Below, in pieces: positions 1 through 8,567 of a DNA stretch of 44,030 nt (position 1 is the stretch's first letter; each line of letters begins with the position of its first letter). This DNA comes from Gammaproteobacteria bacterium (GTDB lineage: Bacteria; Pseudomonadota; Gammaproteobacteria; Pseudomonadales; Azotimanducaceae): NCBI GenBank assembly GCA_030425195.1, contig JAUIAV010000028.1, positions 1 through 44,030 on the forward strand, read 5' to 3'. A program made the translations under genes and the position numbers. A model generated the notes under the pieces. That model ran no database searches and was not told where the DNA came from. It worked only from the letters and a program-made list of their open reading frames with translations.

Positions 1-13
1 CTGTCATTCCGCA

Positions 14-700
14 GTGCGTCAGATGGCGAACAGAGCAGAACAGACCACACCAGCGAGAGCGCGCGTACGCCGCGCGGTTTCCGAGCGCGACAAGCAGGAG
101 CGGCGCGCCGCGATCCTGACGGCGGCGGAAGCACATTTCTCGGATGTGGGCTTCGAAAACTTCTCCATGGAGGTCCTGGCAAAGCAGTTGGGCATGGCCC
201 GCGGAACCCTCTATCGCTACTTCGGAACCCGGGAAGAGCTGCTGCTGTCGCTGTACCGCGACCAGCAGCAGCAGTTCGTCGCCAGGCTCATTGATCGTAT
301 GAGCACCCCCATCAGCGATGACGATTTCGTCCGGCTCTTCTACGAGGTTTCCCGGGAGGAGCCGCTTCTGATAGCACTGCGCCTGCGTCTCACGAGCGTG
401 ATCGAGCACAACGTGAGTCTGGAAGTGCTGGTGGAAGCAAAGCGGTCGATGATGAAAGATTTCGAGACCCTCGGCATCCGACTGAGCGAGGCACTCCTGC
501 TCAGCCCCGACGACAGCCGGGCGCTCATCGTCGCTCTGCTGGCCCTCATTCTGGGTGCCGCTCAGGCGGACGCGTCGCCCGTCATCGACCCGGAACTGCT
601 TCCGGAGGACATGCGCCGCCTCATGGCGGAGTTCCACAGCGAGCCCGTCTTCCGGGCCAACGCGCTGCTGATTCTCGAAGGGCTGCGACGGCGCGGCTGA
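14..700 (+). CDS. TetR/AcrR family transcriptional regulator
   Basis: The N-terminal third is a TetR-type helix-turn-helix: a helix rich in Arg/Ala (RRAAILTAAEAHF), then FSMEVLAKQLGMARGTLYRYFGTREELL, the usual recognition-helix pattern ending in LYRYFGTREEL. The rest (about residues 80-228) is an all-helical ligand and dimer domain with no assignable ligand. The longest frame begins at a GTG at 14; an in-frame ATG at 23 is an equally good start, and the upstream region is cut by the window edge. It lies about 1.2 kb from a divergent promoter carrying two palindromes (1880-1906), which it may control as a repressor. That link is inferred from proximity. The family call is secure; target and ligand are unknown. 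Confidence 0.9.
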   Translation: MRQMANRAEQTTPARARVRRAVSERDKQERRAAILTAAEAHFSDVGFENFSMEVLAKQLGMARGTLYRYFGTREELLLSLYRDQQQQFVARLIDRMSTPISDDDFVRLFYEVSREEPLLIALRLRLTSVIEHNVSLEVLVEAKRSMMKDFETLGIRLSEALLLSPDDSRALIVALLALILGAAQADASPVIDPELLPEDMRRLMAEFHSEPVFRANALLILEGLRRRG

Positions 701-729
701 ACCGCGCCGCTGAACCTCGAAGCCTCAAC

Positions 730-1854
730 CTAGCCGGCACCGTCCAGAACACTCCTGAAACCCGCCGGCGCGTAGGGACCGATCACGATCTGCTCGAGCA
801 CGCCGATACCCGTGCGCTCGCCATCGCTGGCCCTGACAACCTGCTGAACGTGTATGTTCTCAGGCGCCAGCAGATCCAGCTCCGCCGGGTCGAACGACTC
901 ATGGCCAATGGCAAGCTCGCCCTGCCATGCCCCCTGCCGCCAGACCGGATGACCGTAGCCGAGACCTTTGAACTGAAACCTCAGTGTCGGCTCCAGACAG
1001 ATGGTCCGTTTCGATCCGTCCAGCTCCATGAGATCGATCTCCGCATAGCGGGCCAGGCGTGTGCCCGGATGGTATTCCACCCGGTGCACGGCCCCGGCCT
1101 TGCGGTCCACCAGGCCATCCTCGACCCCGGGCACGTCGCCTTCCGTTGCATACAGCGGCGCGGTCAGCCCTTCCCGGACCAGGGCTTCGCCTCTGGAACC
1201 ATCGAAGAAGATGGCATGGGAGATGTGATCGTCCCAGAACAGCGGCGCCCAGAGGAAGAAGAAACCGCCGAAGGAGGCCGGCGCACCATCGGTGACCGGT
1301 TCGCCGACGCCCCGCACCCCCCAGGACCGGTCCTTGGTGGCATGACAGACCGCCGGATCCACCCGGACCTCACCCTCCGGCGTCTGAATCGTGCCCTCCC
1401 AGCGGCCGAACTGGTCGAACCGGGTGGCGTCCATGGTTCGCCTGGCACCGCTCCAGAGCGTCTGCCGGCCCTCCTGAATGGCGGCGGAGCGGGCACTGAA
1501 GGTCAGGTCGCAGGCTAGGCCGCTCTCGTTCTCCTCGAGGATCACCCGGGATCGGAGCATGGGTTCGAGCACCTCGATCCGCAGCGGTCCGACGCTCATG
1601 TCCGTCCGTTCGGAAGGCGCGCGGCGGGAACCGTAGAAGCAGTGCTGCAGACCGCCGGGCCGAACCACGCTGAATGCCGCATCCTGGACGTGGCGGTGCG
1701 GATAGATGGCCATGCCTAGGCCGAAGTAGTAGCTGGAATCGGCCGCATATCCGTTGTACCAGGTCCGGTCGTAGACGTTCCGGTCGCTGGTGGCGGCCTG
1801 GGCCAGCGGCTCGGGCGTCTGGTGGACGGGAAAATCATCCAGTTTGTTCAGCAC
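730..1854 (-). CDS. Lipocalin-like (CrtC/AttH-type) protein of unknown function, DUF7064/7065-like
   Basis: The 374-residue product has no signal peptide or membrane segment. It is rich in short beta-strand-like stretches with aromatic-Gly patterns (YYFGLGMAIYPHRH near residue 45; RWEGTIQ; ATKDRSWGVRGVG near residue 180). The DRSWGVR motif and the layout resemble the two-lobed CrtC/AttH-like lipocalin folds and the DUF7064/7065 proteins often found beside P450 and SDR genes; this is recalled resemblance, not a search. The start is GTG, preceded at 8 nt by a GGGGAGAGG ribosome binding site. It is divergent from the SDR-P450 pair and shares their promoter region, so it probably takes part in the same lipophilic-substrate pathway, perhaps in binding or isomerisation. 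The reaction is unknown. Confidence 0.7.
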   Translation of the reverse strand: MLNKLDDFPVHQTPEPLAQAATSDRNVYDRTWYNGYAADSSYYFGLGMAIYPHRHVQDAAFSVVRPGGLQHCFYGSRRAPSERTDMSVGPLRIEVLEPMLRSRVILEENESGLACDLTFSARSAAIQEGRQTLWSGARRTMDATRFDQFGRWEGTIQTPEGEVRVDPAVCHATKDRSWGVRGVGEPVTDGAPASFGGFFFLWAPLFWDDHISHAIFFDGSRGEALVREGLTAPLYATEGDVPGVEDGLVDRKAGAVHRVEYHPGTRLARYAEIDLMELDGSKRTICLEPTLRFQFKGLGYGHPVWRQGAWQGELAIGHESFDPAELDLLAPENIHVQQVVRASDGERTGIGVLEQIVIGPYAPAGFRSVLDGAG

Positions 1855-1877
1855 GGCGTGTACCTCTCCCCAAAAAA

Positions 1878-1906
1878 TTGAATCCGGATTCAGACTAATC
1901 TAGTCT
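1878..1906 (+). promoter_or_regulatory. Divergent promoter with two adjacent palindromes (candidate TetR operator)
   Basis: A perfect 12-bp palindrome GAATCCGGATTC lies at 1880-1891. It is followed directly by a second inverted repeat, AGACTA-ATC-TAGTCT (1892-1906), with 6-bp arms and a 3-bp centre. TTGAAT (1878-1883) and TAGTCT (1901-1906) are 17 bp apart and could be a weak sigma-70 -35/-10 pair for the SDR gene, so a protein bound here would block polymerase. Size and symmetry suit a TetR-family dimer, and a TetR gene lies nearby. Promoter and regulator assignments are inferences. Confidence 0.5.
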
Positions 1907-1937
1907 CAGCCCGTTCAGTTTAAGGGGAACGAAGGGC

Positions 1938-2840
1938 ATGAGTGAATTCAAAGACAAGGTGGTGGTGATCACCGGTGCCGGCGGCGGCCTGGGCAAGGCA
2001 CACGCGCTGGAGTTCGCGCGCCGCGGCGCCAGGGTAGTGGTCAACGATCTGGGCGGTTCCGGCGATGGGACCGGCTCCTCCGACATGGCCGATCTCGTGG
2101 TGGAAGAGATCAGATCGGCCGGCGGTATCGCCATCGCCAACAAGGCTTCCGTCTCCGACAAGGCCGGCGCCAAATCCATCATCGACGACGCCGTGGCCGA
2201 ATTCGGCACCATCGACATCCTGGTCAACAATGCCGGCATCCTCCGGGACAAGAGCTTCAAGAAGATGGAGCTCGCCGACTGGGACATCGTCATGGACGTG
2301 CACCTGAACGGCACCGCTTACGTCACGCATGCGGCCTGGCCGATCATGTACGACAAGAACTACGGCCGGATCGTGATGACGTCCTCCACCTCCGGCGTGT
2401 ACGGCAACTTCGGTCAGGCCAACTACGGCGCTGCCAAAATGGGCATGCTGGGTCTGATGAACGTGCTTTCCAAGGAAGGCGCGGCCAAGAACGTCCGGGT
2501 GAACTGTCTGGCCCCTGCGGCGGAAACCCGTCTCATCGGCACCATCCCGGGCCGTGAAGTGAATCCGGACAATCCGGATCCGTCCCGGCATCCGCGCCTG
2601 GTCACGCCCGCCGTCCTGCTGATGTGCTCGGAGGATGCGCCTAATGGCTGCACGATTCAGGCTGGCAATGGCCGCTTCTCGTGCGCGGCGGTCTTCAACA
2701 ATGAGGACATCGAGCTCGGCGCTGACGTCACCTACGAGGATCTCCTCGAGCGCAAGGACGAGCTGCTCGACATGAGCCAGGCGACAGAAGGCTGGACCTG
2801 GATGAAGAAGATGATGGCGCAAAGGCAGAAGGAAGGCTGA
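1938..2840 (+). CDS. SDR-family NAD(P)-dependent dehydrogenase, HSD17B4/(3R)-hydroxyacyl-CoA dehydrogenase-like
   Basis: This is a 300-residue classical-type short-chain dehydrogenase. The Rossmann nucleotide motif TGAGGGLG is near residue 13, NNAG near residue 97, and the catalytic Ser and YxxxK follow (TSSTSGVYG then YGAAK, about residues 150-169). The cofactor is probably NAD+, since the loop after beta-2 reads VVNDLGG, as in the dehydrogenase unit of peroxisomal multifunctional enzyme type 2. That likeness and the roughly 300-residue length suggest oxidation of a (3R)-hydroxyacyl-CoA or a hydroxysteroid-like alcohol. An AAGGGGAACGAAGGGC purine-rich stretch precedes the ATG. The P450 gene follows 22 bp later and is probably cotranscribed. 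The family is certain; the substrate is not. Confidence 0.88.
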   Translation: MSEFKDKVVVITGAGGGLGKAHALEFARRGARVVVNDLGGSGDGTGSSDMADLVVEEIRSAGGIAIANKASVSDKAGAKSIIDDAVAEFGTIDILVNNAGILRDKSFKKMELADWDIVMDVHLNGTAYVTHAAWPIMYDKNYGRIVMTSSTSGVYGNFGQANYGAAKMGMLGLMNVLSKEGAAKNVRVNCLAPAAETRLIGTIPGREVNPDNPDPSRHPRLVTPAVLLMCSEDAPNGCTIQAGNGRFSCAAVFNNEDIELGADVTYEDLLERKDELLDMSQATEGWTWMKKMMAQRQKEG

Positions 2841-2862
2841 ACGAAGCAGTCAGGAGACGCCT

Positions 2863-4119
2863 GTGGAACTCTTCACCACCTCTCCCGGGATCGACAACGC
2901 GCTGGTGGATCCGGTCAACTGGGCCGATGAGCAGGGCATCCATGCCCAGCTCACCTGGCTGAGACAGAACGATCCGATGCGCTGGCTGGAGCCGGAAGGT
3001 TTCGATCCTTTCTGGAACGTCAGCAGGTACGACGACATCAAGGAGATCGAGGGGAAAAAGCAGATCTTCATCAACGATCCCCGGCCTACCCTCGGGCCCA
3101 AGGGCCTCACCGAGCTGATGCAGCAGATGACGGGGCGCAAGCACCTGGTCCGGTCTCTCGTTCAGATGGACGATCCGGACCACATGAAGTACCGGATGCT
3201 GACGCAGTCCTGGTTCATGGGTGCGAACCTGCGCAAGCTGCAGGCTGACGTGGACGCGCTGGCGAAGCTGTACGTGGACCGGCTTGCCGACCTCGGTGGT
3301 GAATGCGATTTCGTGAAGGATGTGGCCATCTGGTATCCGCTCCGGGTGATCATGAGCATTCTGGGTGTCCCTGAGCAGGACGAAGCCCTGATGCTGAAGC
3401 TCACCCAGGAACTCTTCGGCAGCACGGACCCGGACGTGCAGCGGTCCTTCGAACCCCAGGACTTTCTCGGCGTGGTGCAGGACTTCGAGGCCTACTTCGC
3501 TGAGCTCACCCGCTCACGTCGGGCAGATCCGACGGACGACGTGGCCAGCGTGATCGCCAACGCCGAGTTCGACGGCGAGCCGATACCCGAGCACGAGGCC
3601 AATGGCTACTACATGATCGTGGCCACGGCCGGCCACGACACCACCAGTGCTTCCACCGCCGGCGGTCTGCTGGCATTGATGGAGAACCCGGAGCAGATGG
3701 CCAGGCTGCGGGCAGATCCGAACGAGCTGATGCCCACGGCCATCGACGAGATGATCCGCTGGGTGAGCCCGGTCCGCCACTTCATGCGCACGGCGACCGA
3801 GGACTACGAGATCCGGGGGAAGACCATCCGCGCCGGCGAATCCGCCATCCTCTGGTACCCTTCCGCCAACCGGGACGAGGACGTCTTCGAAGCCCCCTTC
3901 GAGTTCCGCGTGGATCGATCAGACGCCAGACAGCTCGCCTTCGGTTTCGGCGCCCACGTGTGCCTTGGTCAGCACCTGGCCCGCATGGAGATGAGCGCGC
4001 TGTTCCGGGAGCTGCTGAACCGGGTCGAGCATTTCGAGCTGGCCGGCGAGCCTCGCTATACCCAGGCAACCTTCGTGGGCGGTCTGAAGTCGCTGCCGAT
4101 CCGCTACCGGCTCAGGTAG
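2863..4119 (+). CDS. Cytochrome P450 monooxygenase
   Basis: A soluble bacterial class I-type P450 of 418 residues. The I-helix oxygen-activation motif AGHDTTS is at about 256-262, the ExxR of the K helix lies within IDEMIRW, and the haem-binding loop FGFGAHVCLGQH has the thiolate ligand at about Cys367. There is no N-terminal membrane anchor. The start is a GTG, 8 nt after AGGAGA. Sequence style and length fit the CYP families that hydroxylate steroid side chains, terpenes or fatty acids. No ferredoxin or reductase gene is next to it, so electrons must come from partners encoded elsewhere. With the SDR just upstream it would oxidise a substrate and then dehydrogenate the alcohol. The substrate is not predictable from sequence alone. 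Confidence 0.95.
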   Translation: MELFTTSPGIDNALVDPVNWADEQGIHAQLTWLRQNDPMRWLEPEGFDPFWNVSRYDDIKEIEGKKQIFINDPRPTLGPKGLTELMQQMTGRKHLVRSLVQMDDPDHMKYRMLTQSWFMGANLRKLQADVDALAKLYVDRLADLGGECDFVKDVAIWYPLRVIMSILGVPEQDEALMLKLTQELFGSTDPDVQRSFEPQDFLGVVQDFEAYFAELTRSRRADPTDDVASVIANAEFDGEPIPEHEANGYYMIVATAGHDTTSASTAGGLLALMENPEQMARLRADPNELMPTAIDEMIRWVSPVRHFMRTATEDYEIRGKTIRAGESAILWYPSANRDEDVFEAPFEFRVDRSDARQLAFGFGAHVCLGQHLARMEMSALFRELLNRVEHFELAGEPRYTQATFVGGLKSLPIRYRLR

Positions 4120-4134
4120 CGTTCGCAGGCAGGC

Positions 4135-5082
4135 TCAGAACCCGGCTCTATAGAGCGCAAGAAGACGCCTTGCCCCCGCGTTCTCGAGCACCGGCTCGAG
4201 AACCGTCAGCGGCTCGGCGACTTTCTGCAGCCGCAGCACGTCACCGGACCGGAAGCCCGGCATCCAGCCGCAGAAACGGAAGCCCGCCTCTCGGGAAAGA
4301 CGCACCGCCTCTCCAACCGCGGGATCCGCAAGCGGCAGGTCGATCTGGAGACAGGCCGCATCCGGCTCCAGGAGCCCATGCAGCGCCTCGACGAAGGTTT
4401 CGCCGACCAGGGTCACCTCGAGCCGATGGAGTCCACGCCTCCGAAACACCTGGAACCTCTCGCGGCCGCCGGCCCGGATGGGCGCCTCCGAGATCCGCAG
4501 GGACCGTTTCAGTCCGGTCAGCGCGGCGAGCTCCTCGAGAAGCTCGAGGTAGACAGCCGGCGCATACCCTTCGAAAGCGGCTCCCGGCGAATAGGGCTCG
4601 TAGACGATGGTGGCCGCCTGGCGCAGTCCCGAATGCCGCTCCGTAACCTTCCCGCGGGTCTCCGCCGGAATGTAGCCGAGCATCAGACCGGTCTCGAATC
4701 CGGCCCGCACCGACTGCCGCTGCATGATGTGATGGTCCGTGGTCGGATAGTGCAGGAAACCCTGATAGCCGAGCTCGCGACACCAGGCGGATAGCGCAGC
4801 GCCCACTTTCCAGGCGAGTCCCTCACCCCGGGCGGCGGGGTCGACCACGGTATTGCCGAGCTCCACCACGCTTGCATTCTCGTGGATGGTCATGGCCATG
4901 TGGCCGAGCACCTCCCCGCGCTCGCTCAGCGCGCCCACGCTGCCCAGCCGCCCGCTGGCCATGGCTTCGGCCAGGGCCCGGGCATCGTAGAAGAGCTCGT
5001 TCGCGTAGGTGTCTCCGTACACCCGGCGGAAACAGGCAACCACGGCGGCCGCCTGATGCGGGCCCAGCCTGGAGACGTTCAC
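4135..5082 (-). CDS. GNAT-family N-acetyltransferase-like protein with C-terminal extension
   Basis: Residues about 1-145 have a GNAT fold pattern: VACFRRVYGDTY, then GHMAMTIHENASVVELGNTVVDPAARGEGLAWKVG, where VDPAARGEGL corresponds to motif A for acetyl-CoA, although the last Gly of the usual RGxGxG/A is replaced. The C-terminal 170 residues (LEVTLVGETFVEALHG and onward, ending near LLALYRAGF) are unassigned and may be a second, degenerate GNAT-like or substrate domain. The start is a GTG one base after the GST stop codon, so the two genes are a tight operon and translation is probably coupled. The substrate is unknown. Confidence 0.7.
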   Translation of the reverse strand: MNVSRLGPHQAAAVVACFRRVYGDTYANELFYDARALAEAMASGRLGSVGALSERGEVLGHMAMTIHENASVVELGNTVVDPAARGEGLAWKVGAALSAWCRELGYQGFLHYPTTDHHIMQRQSVRAGFETGLMLGYIPAETRGKVTERHSGLRQAATIVYEPYSPGAAFEGYAPAVYLELLEELAALTGLKRSLRISEAPIRAGGRERFQVFRRRGLHRLEVTLVGETFVEALHGLLEPDAACLQIDLPLADPAVGEAVRLSREAGFRFCGWMPGFRSGDVLRLQKVAEPLTVLEPVLENAGARRLLALYRAGF

Positions 5083-5083
5083 G

Positions 5084-5692
5084 CTACGTGGCGAACGCCT
5101 CGGCGCAGGCGGGTCTGGCCATCAGGCGTTCCACATAGGCTTTCAGATTCGGCATGTCGTCGCCGATGAGGTTCATCCGGCTGCTCATGATGCAGGCGTG
5201 CCCGAGCATGATGTCTGCCGCGGAGAACTCCCCCGCCAGATACTCTCTGCCTTCCAGCGCATCATCGATCGGCTTCAACGCCTTCACCAGCAGCCGCTGC
5301 GCCTGCGCCAGCGCTTTCTCGTCACGACGATCGGGCGGCAGCAGCAGGGTCTGGACGACAATGGTGTTGATGGGCGGCATGACCATGCCCTCGCAGTAGT
5401 GGAACCACTGGAGATAGGCCGGGAACTCGGGTGAGTCCACCGCCGGCTTCAGCCGGCCCGGCGCATGCCGGGCCAGCACATATTCGATGATCGCGCCGGA
5501 TTCGAAAATGCTCACGTCATCGTCATCCAGTACCGGCACCCTGCCCAGAGGGTGCCGGGCCCGATGGGCATCGGACTTGAGGTCCTCCGGATGAAAGCGC
5601 ATGGCATTCAGCTCGAACGGCATGTCCAGCTCCCTGAACAGCCAGACGATACGCCCGGCCCGGCTGTTGGGTGCGTGATGTAGTGTGAGCAT
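5084..5692 (-). CDS. Glutathione S-transferase family protein
   Basis: An N-terminal thioredoxin-like domain begins LTLHHAPNSRAGRIVWLFRELD (glutathione-activating Ser in the PNSR turn). It continues with HPLGRVPVLDDDDVSIFESGAIIEYV, which has the cis-Pro (VPVL) and the ESGAI glutathione-binding motif. A helical C-terminal domain follows (about residues 90-202). The frame is open to 5788, but an ATG at 5692 gives the usual GST length, has GGGGA 7 nt upstream and avoids overlap with the divergent lipoprotein gene, so I chose it. It is likely a conjugation or dehalogenation-type enzyme in the cytoplasm, acting with the coupled GNAT gene. The substrate is unknown. Confidence 0.9.
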   Translation of the reverse strand: MLTLHHAPNSRAGRIVWLFRELDMPFELNAMRFHPEDLKSDAHRARHPLGRVPVLDDDDVSIFESGAIIEYVLARHAPGRLKPAVDSPEFPAYLQWFHYCEGMVMPPINTIVVQTLLLPPDRRDEKALAQAQRLLVKALKPIDDALEGREYLAGEFSAADIMLGHACIMSSRMNLIGDDMPNLKAYVERLMARPACAEAFAT

Positions 5693-5738
5693 GCTGGTCC
5701 CCATGACGAACTGAGCGCCATACAATAGACGAAACGCC

Positions 5739-7052
5739 ATGACATCGGATAGCCGCACCGTGAAACGCACCCTGCCCGTGCTCGCCATGCTCGTCTTTCT
5801 GGCGGGCTGCCAGTCTCAGCTCATGCTCATGCCGACGCCGCAGGTTCTGAAGGACGAGCGTTTCAATCTGTTCGAGGCCAATCCGGCACCGCTCACCAGC
5901 AACGAGATCACCACGCTGTACGCCACCACCCGGGTGCCGGATGAGGCCAGGAGCGACTTCTTCAGAGGAACGCCCGACGACGCGATCCATTTCGGCTACG
6001 CCACGGTCAGAATCGGTGAACGGGATCTGTCACCGATCCAGCTCGTTCGCGAGGCCACCGACGACGAGCGTGGAAGGACGCTGGCCTGGGACCTGCTCAC
6101 CGCACCCATTCTCAGTTCCACCGGCCGGCCCTCCGATCCCGATCGGGGCGGTGCCCTGCTTCCGGCGGAAATGACGGCCTACATCGAAGCACTCAACCGG
6201 TACATCGAGAAAAATCCGATCCGGGAGCTCACCATCTACGTTCATGGTGCGAACAACACTTTCTACTGGTCGGTTTCCCAGGGTGCACAGTTCCAGTTCT
6301 TCACCGGCGACAACGCCATGGTCCTCACCTTCGCCTGGCCTTCTCCCGGCAGCATCTGGGGTTACGGCAGGGATAAGCGCCGATCCAACGCCGCCGCCAC
6401 GGACCTGGCTTATCTCATCGAGCTGCTGGCGGAACATTCCGTCGCCACCCGGATCAATCTGCTCGCCTACAGCGCCGGTGGGCGCGTGGTCGGCCGGGCC
6501 CTGGCGGAGCTCGGCGAGCGACACCAGGAACCGGAATCACTGAGACTCGGTCAGGTGTACCTCACTCAATCCGACCAGCCGCTGGTGGAGTTTCTCGATG
6601 CGCTGCCCCGGTTTTTTCCGCTGCTCGAGGGTCTGACCGTGACCGCGGCCGCCGGTGATCCCGTCCTCGGCATGGCGCGCATCACGGACGGGAAGCTGCG
6701 GCTGGGCGCCACCGGCGAAGGGGACGGGGTCAGGCTCGAACTCGAAGAGTCGCACTGGCGGCAGATCGTGGAAATCGTCAATTCCGACCGCATGGTCTTT
6801 CTCGACCTTCAGAACGTTCCCGCCACGGAATACCGTTTCAGCCACGGCGTCTGGTACGAGGATCCCTGGGTCAGCACGGACGTCATGGCGTCTCTGCTCA
6901 CCGGACTCAGCGCCACGGAGCGGGGACTCCAGCCCGGGAAGGTGAACGAAGTACGGGTCTGGACCTTTCCCGAGGACTACGTGGAACGGCTGACGGAATT
7001 TCTGCTCAACCGGGACCCGGCCGACAGGAAGATCCAGCCTGCAGGCCCATGA
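5739..7052 (+). CDS. Lipoprotein alpha/beta hydrolase (DUF900-type)
   Basis: A lipoprotein signal peptide is clear: Lys/Arg-rich start, hydrophobic run LPVLAMLVF and lipobox LAGC, with the modified Cys at about residue 24. The mature protein has the DUF900 layout: a beta-sandwich-like lead (TTLYATTRVP; FGYATVRIG), a hydrolase strand ELTIYVHGANNTF, then FAWPSPGSIWGYGRDKRRS and the nucleophile elbow LLAYSAGG with Ser at about residue 245. In this family the elbow is usually HSMG or similar; AYSAGG still keeps G/A-x-S-x-G. It is likely an esterase or lipase-like enzyme on the periplasmic side of a membrane. Its last 47 bases overlap the end of the convergent hydrolase gene. Confidence 0.85.
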   Translation: MTSDSRTVKRTLPVLAMLVFLAGCQSQLMLMPTPQVLKDERFNLFEANPAPLTSNEITTLYATTRVPDEARSDFFRGTPDDAIHFGYATVRIGERDLSPIQLVREATDDERGRTLAWDLLTAPILSSTGRPSDPDRGGALLPAEMTAYIEALNRYIEKNPIRELTIYVHGANNTFYWSVSQGAQFQFFTGDNAMVLTFAWPSPGSIWGYGRDKRRSNAAATDLAYLIELLAEHSVATRINLLAYSAGGRVVGRALAELGERHQEPESLRLGQVYLTQSDQPLVEFLDALPRFFPLLEGLTVTAAAGDPVLGMARITDGKLRLGATGEGDGVRLELEESHWRQIVEIVNSDRMVFLDLQNVPATEYRFSHGVWYEDPWVSTDVMASLLTGLSATERGLQPGKVNEVRVWTFPEDYVERLTEFLLNRDPADRKIQPAGP

Positions 7053-8493
7053 GCCGGGCAATCTCCTCGAGCTGAAAATCGAAGAACGGGTTGAAGCTCT
7101 GCCGCAGGAAACCGGCGGCAGACACCCGGAGCGCGCCCGCTTCTCCCCGGAGCACCACGTTGCCCAGATTGATTCTGTCGGTCTCTGCGGTGTCCACGCG
7201 CCCGTAAAGCGGATCGTCGGGAGGAAACGTGGGAGCGATGTGGGAAAGAGAGTAGATGCCCTGCGGCCAGGACTCCGAAAGGACGCACAGGCGCTCATCC
7301 ACATCGCCGAAAGGTCCCGTTCTCGCGGACACGGCCCGGCTGTCCTCCGTCCGGTTGCTGATCACCGTCAGCTCGAAAGTTCGTCCGGTATCGGCAAGCA
7401 GGGCCTCCAGCATCGATCGCGGGTCATTGCTGAGCAAAGGCTCGATGGTCGTGCTGCGGTTGAAGTCGTAGATCACCAGCTCGTGAGCAGGCGGGTTCCG
7501 GCGGGCCGGCAGCCGCCGGTAGAGCACGTCCACGACGGAAGACGCTTCGATGGTCGTATCCACCACCGACTGAAAGCTCATGACCGGAGGAAACCGGTCC
7601 AGGCGCCCGTCGGTTACCGCTGCCGCGAGCTTTGCGTCGACGTCACCGGCCAGGCGCCAGACCTGCAGAGCCGCGTTCAGCGGAAAGGAGCGGTACTTGA
7701 ACGGGTCGTACTCGAGCTCGATGCTGTTCCACGCCAGCTTCTCCAGACCGAGCAGCCTGCCGAGGCGCGCCTGCCAGGGCGTGAGCGCCGCCAGCGGCGT
7801 GATCCCCATGGCCGGAGAGAAGAGCACCAGCCCGTCGGGCAGCGGCAGCGAGGGATCCCCGAGCGCTTCAAGCGTGAGCATCACGGCAAGCGGTCCGCCG
7901 GTGGAGTATCCGAATACGTAGAGCGGTGCTTCGGGAGCAGTCTGTGCAAGGTGCGCAGCCGCCAGCCGTACCGCGCCGTACATGTCCTCCCAGGTGGTTT
8001 TCGTCAGACCTGCCGGTGCGGTGCCGTGACCCGGGTAGCGCAGACCGAGCACCTGCGCGCCCTGCGCATGGAGAGCCTGTGCCAGCGACCTGAGGCTGTA
8101 CGGCGAATCCGACATCCCATGCAGCATGAGGACGGCCGCGGCCGGCTGGTCGACGGTCAGCTGGTAGCTCCGGTTCCAGTCGGTCGGCCAGCGATCGGGA
8201 GAAGAGAGGGAGCCGCGCACGTAGCGGTTGATCAGGTTGTCCGGTGCGGGCGCCACACGATCGAGGACTTCCCGGTTGAGCTGGGTGAAGAGGCGTTCTT
8301 CGTGCCGCAGATACTCGCTGAAATCATGAAGCCCTTCCTCCGCTTCGTATTCACCGTCGAGCGCCGCCGTATGCCATACATCCAGATCCTCCCGGCTCTC
8401 GAGGTAAAGCACGGCCACGAGGATCAGCACCAGCAGGGCACCGAGCGTGCCATACGCCAGGAAAAGGCCCAGATGTCGGACAATTCGTTTCAT
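7006..8493 (-). CDS. Membrane-anchored alpha/beta hydrolase
   Basis: After a short basic start (KRIVRHLG) comes one hydrophobic segment, about residues 10-30, that anchors the protein or acts as an uncleaved signal. The hydrolase core shows the oxyanion-hole strand VLMLHGMSDSPYSLR, LRYPGHGTAPAG, and the nucleophile elbow VFGYSTGG with the catalytic Ser, as in monoglyceride lipase or carboxylesterase-like enzymes. The frame is open to 8580, but the ATG at 8493 places the basic and hydrophobic residues at the N terminus and avoids overlap with the divergent membrane-protein gene. A GAGAGGA lies rather far upstream (about 14 nt). It is probably an esterase or lipase facing the periplasm; the substrate is unknown. 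Confidence 0.85.
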   Translation of the reverse strand: MKRIVRHLGLFLAYGTLGALLVLILVAVLYLESREDLDVWHTAALDGEYEAEEGLHDFSEYLRHEERLFTQLNREVLDRVAPAPDNLINRYVRGSLSSPDRWPTDWNRSYQLTVDQPAAAVLMLHGMSDSPYSLRSLAQALHAQGAQVLGLRYPGHGTAPAGLTKTTWEDMYGAVRLAAAHLAQTAPEAPLYVFGYSTGGPLAVMLTLEALGDPSLPLPDGLVLFSPAMGITPLAALTPWQARLGRLLGLEKLAWNSIELEYDPFKYRSFPLNAALQVWRLAGDVDAKLAAAVTDGRLDRFPPVMSFQSVVDTTIEASSVVDVLYRRLPARRNPPAHELVIYDFNRSTTIEPLLSNDPRSMLEALLADTGRTFELTVISNRTEDSRAVSARTGPFGDVDERLCVLSESWPQGIYSLSHIAPTFPPDDPLYGRVDTAETDRINLGNVVLRGEAGALRVSAAGFLRQSFNPFFDFQLEEIARLMGLQAGSSCRPGPG

Positions 8494-8567
8494 CGCAGCC
8501 GGGATATCCTCTCGTCCCTTTTTCCGAGGTCCCTTAGTATGCTCCAGTTCGAACCAGGGAGGATCGG

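Noticed and set aside
7006-7052. Frameshift in one of the two convergent hydrolase genes as the cause of their overlap
   Set aside because: Both proteins keep full-length domains and end soon after their last conserved region; simple overlap explains it.
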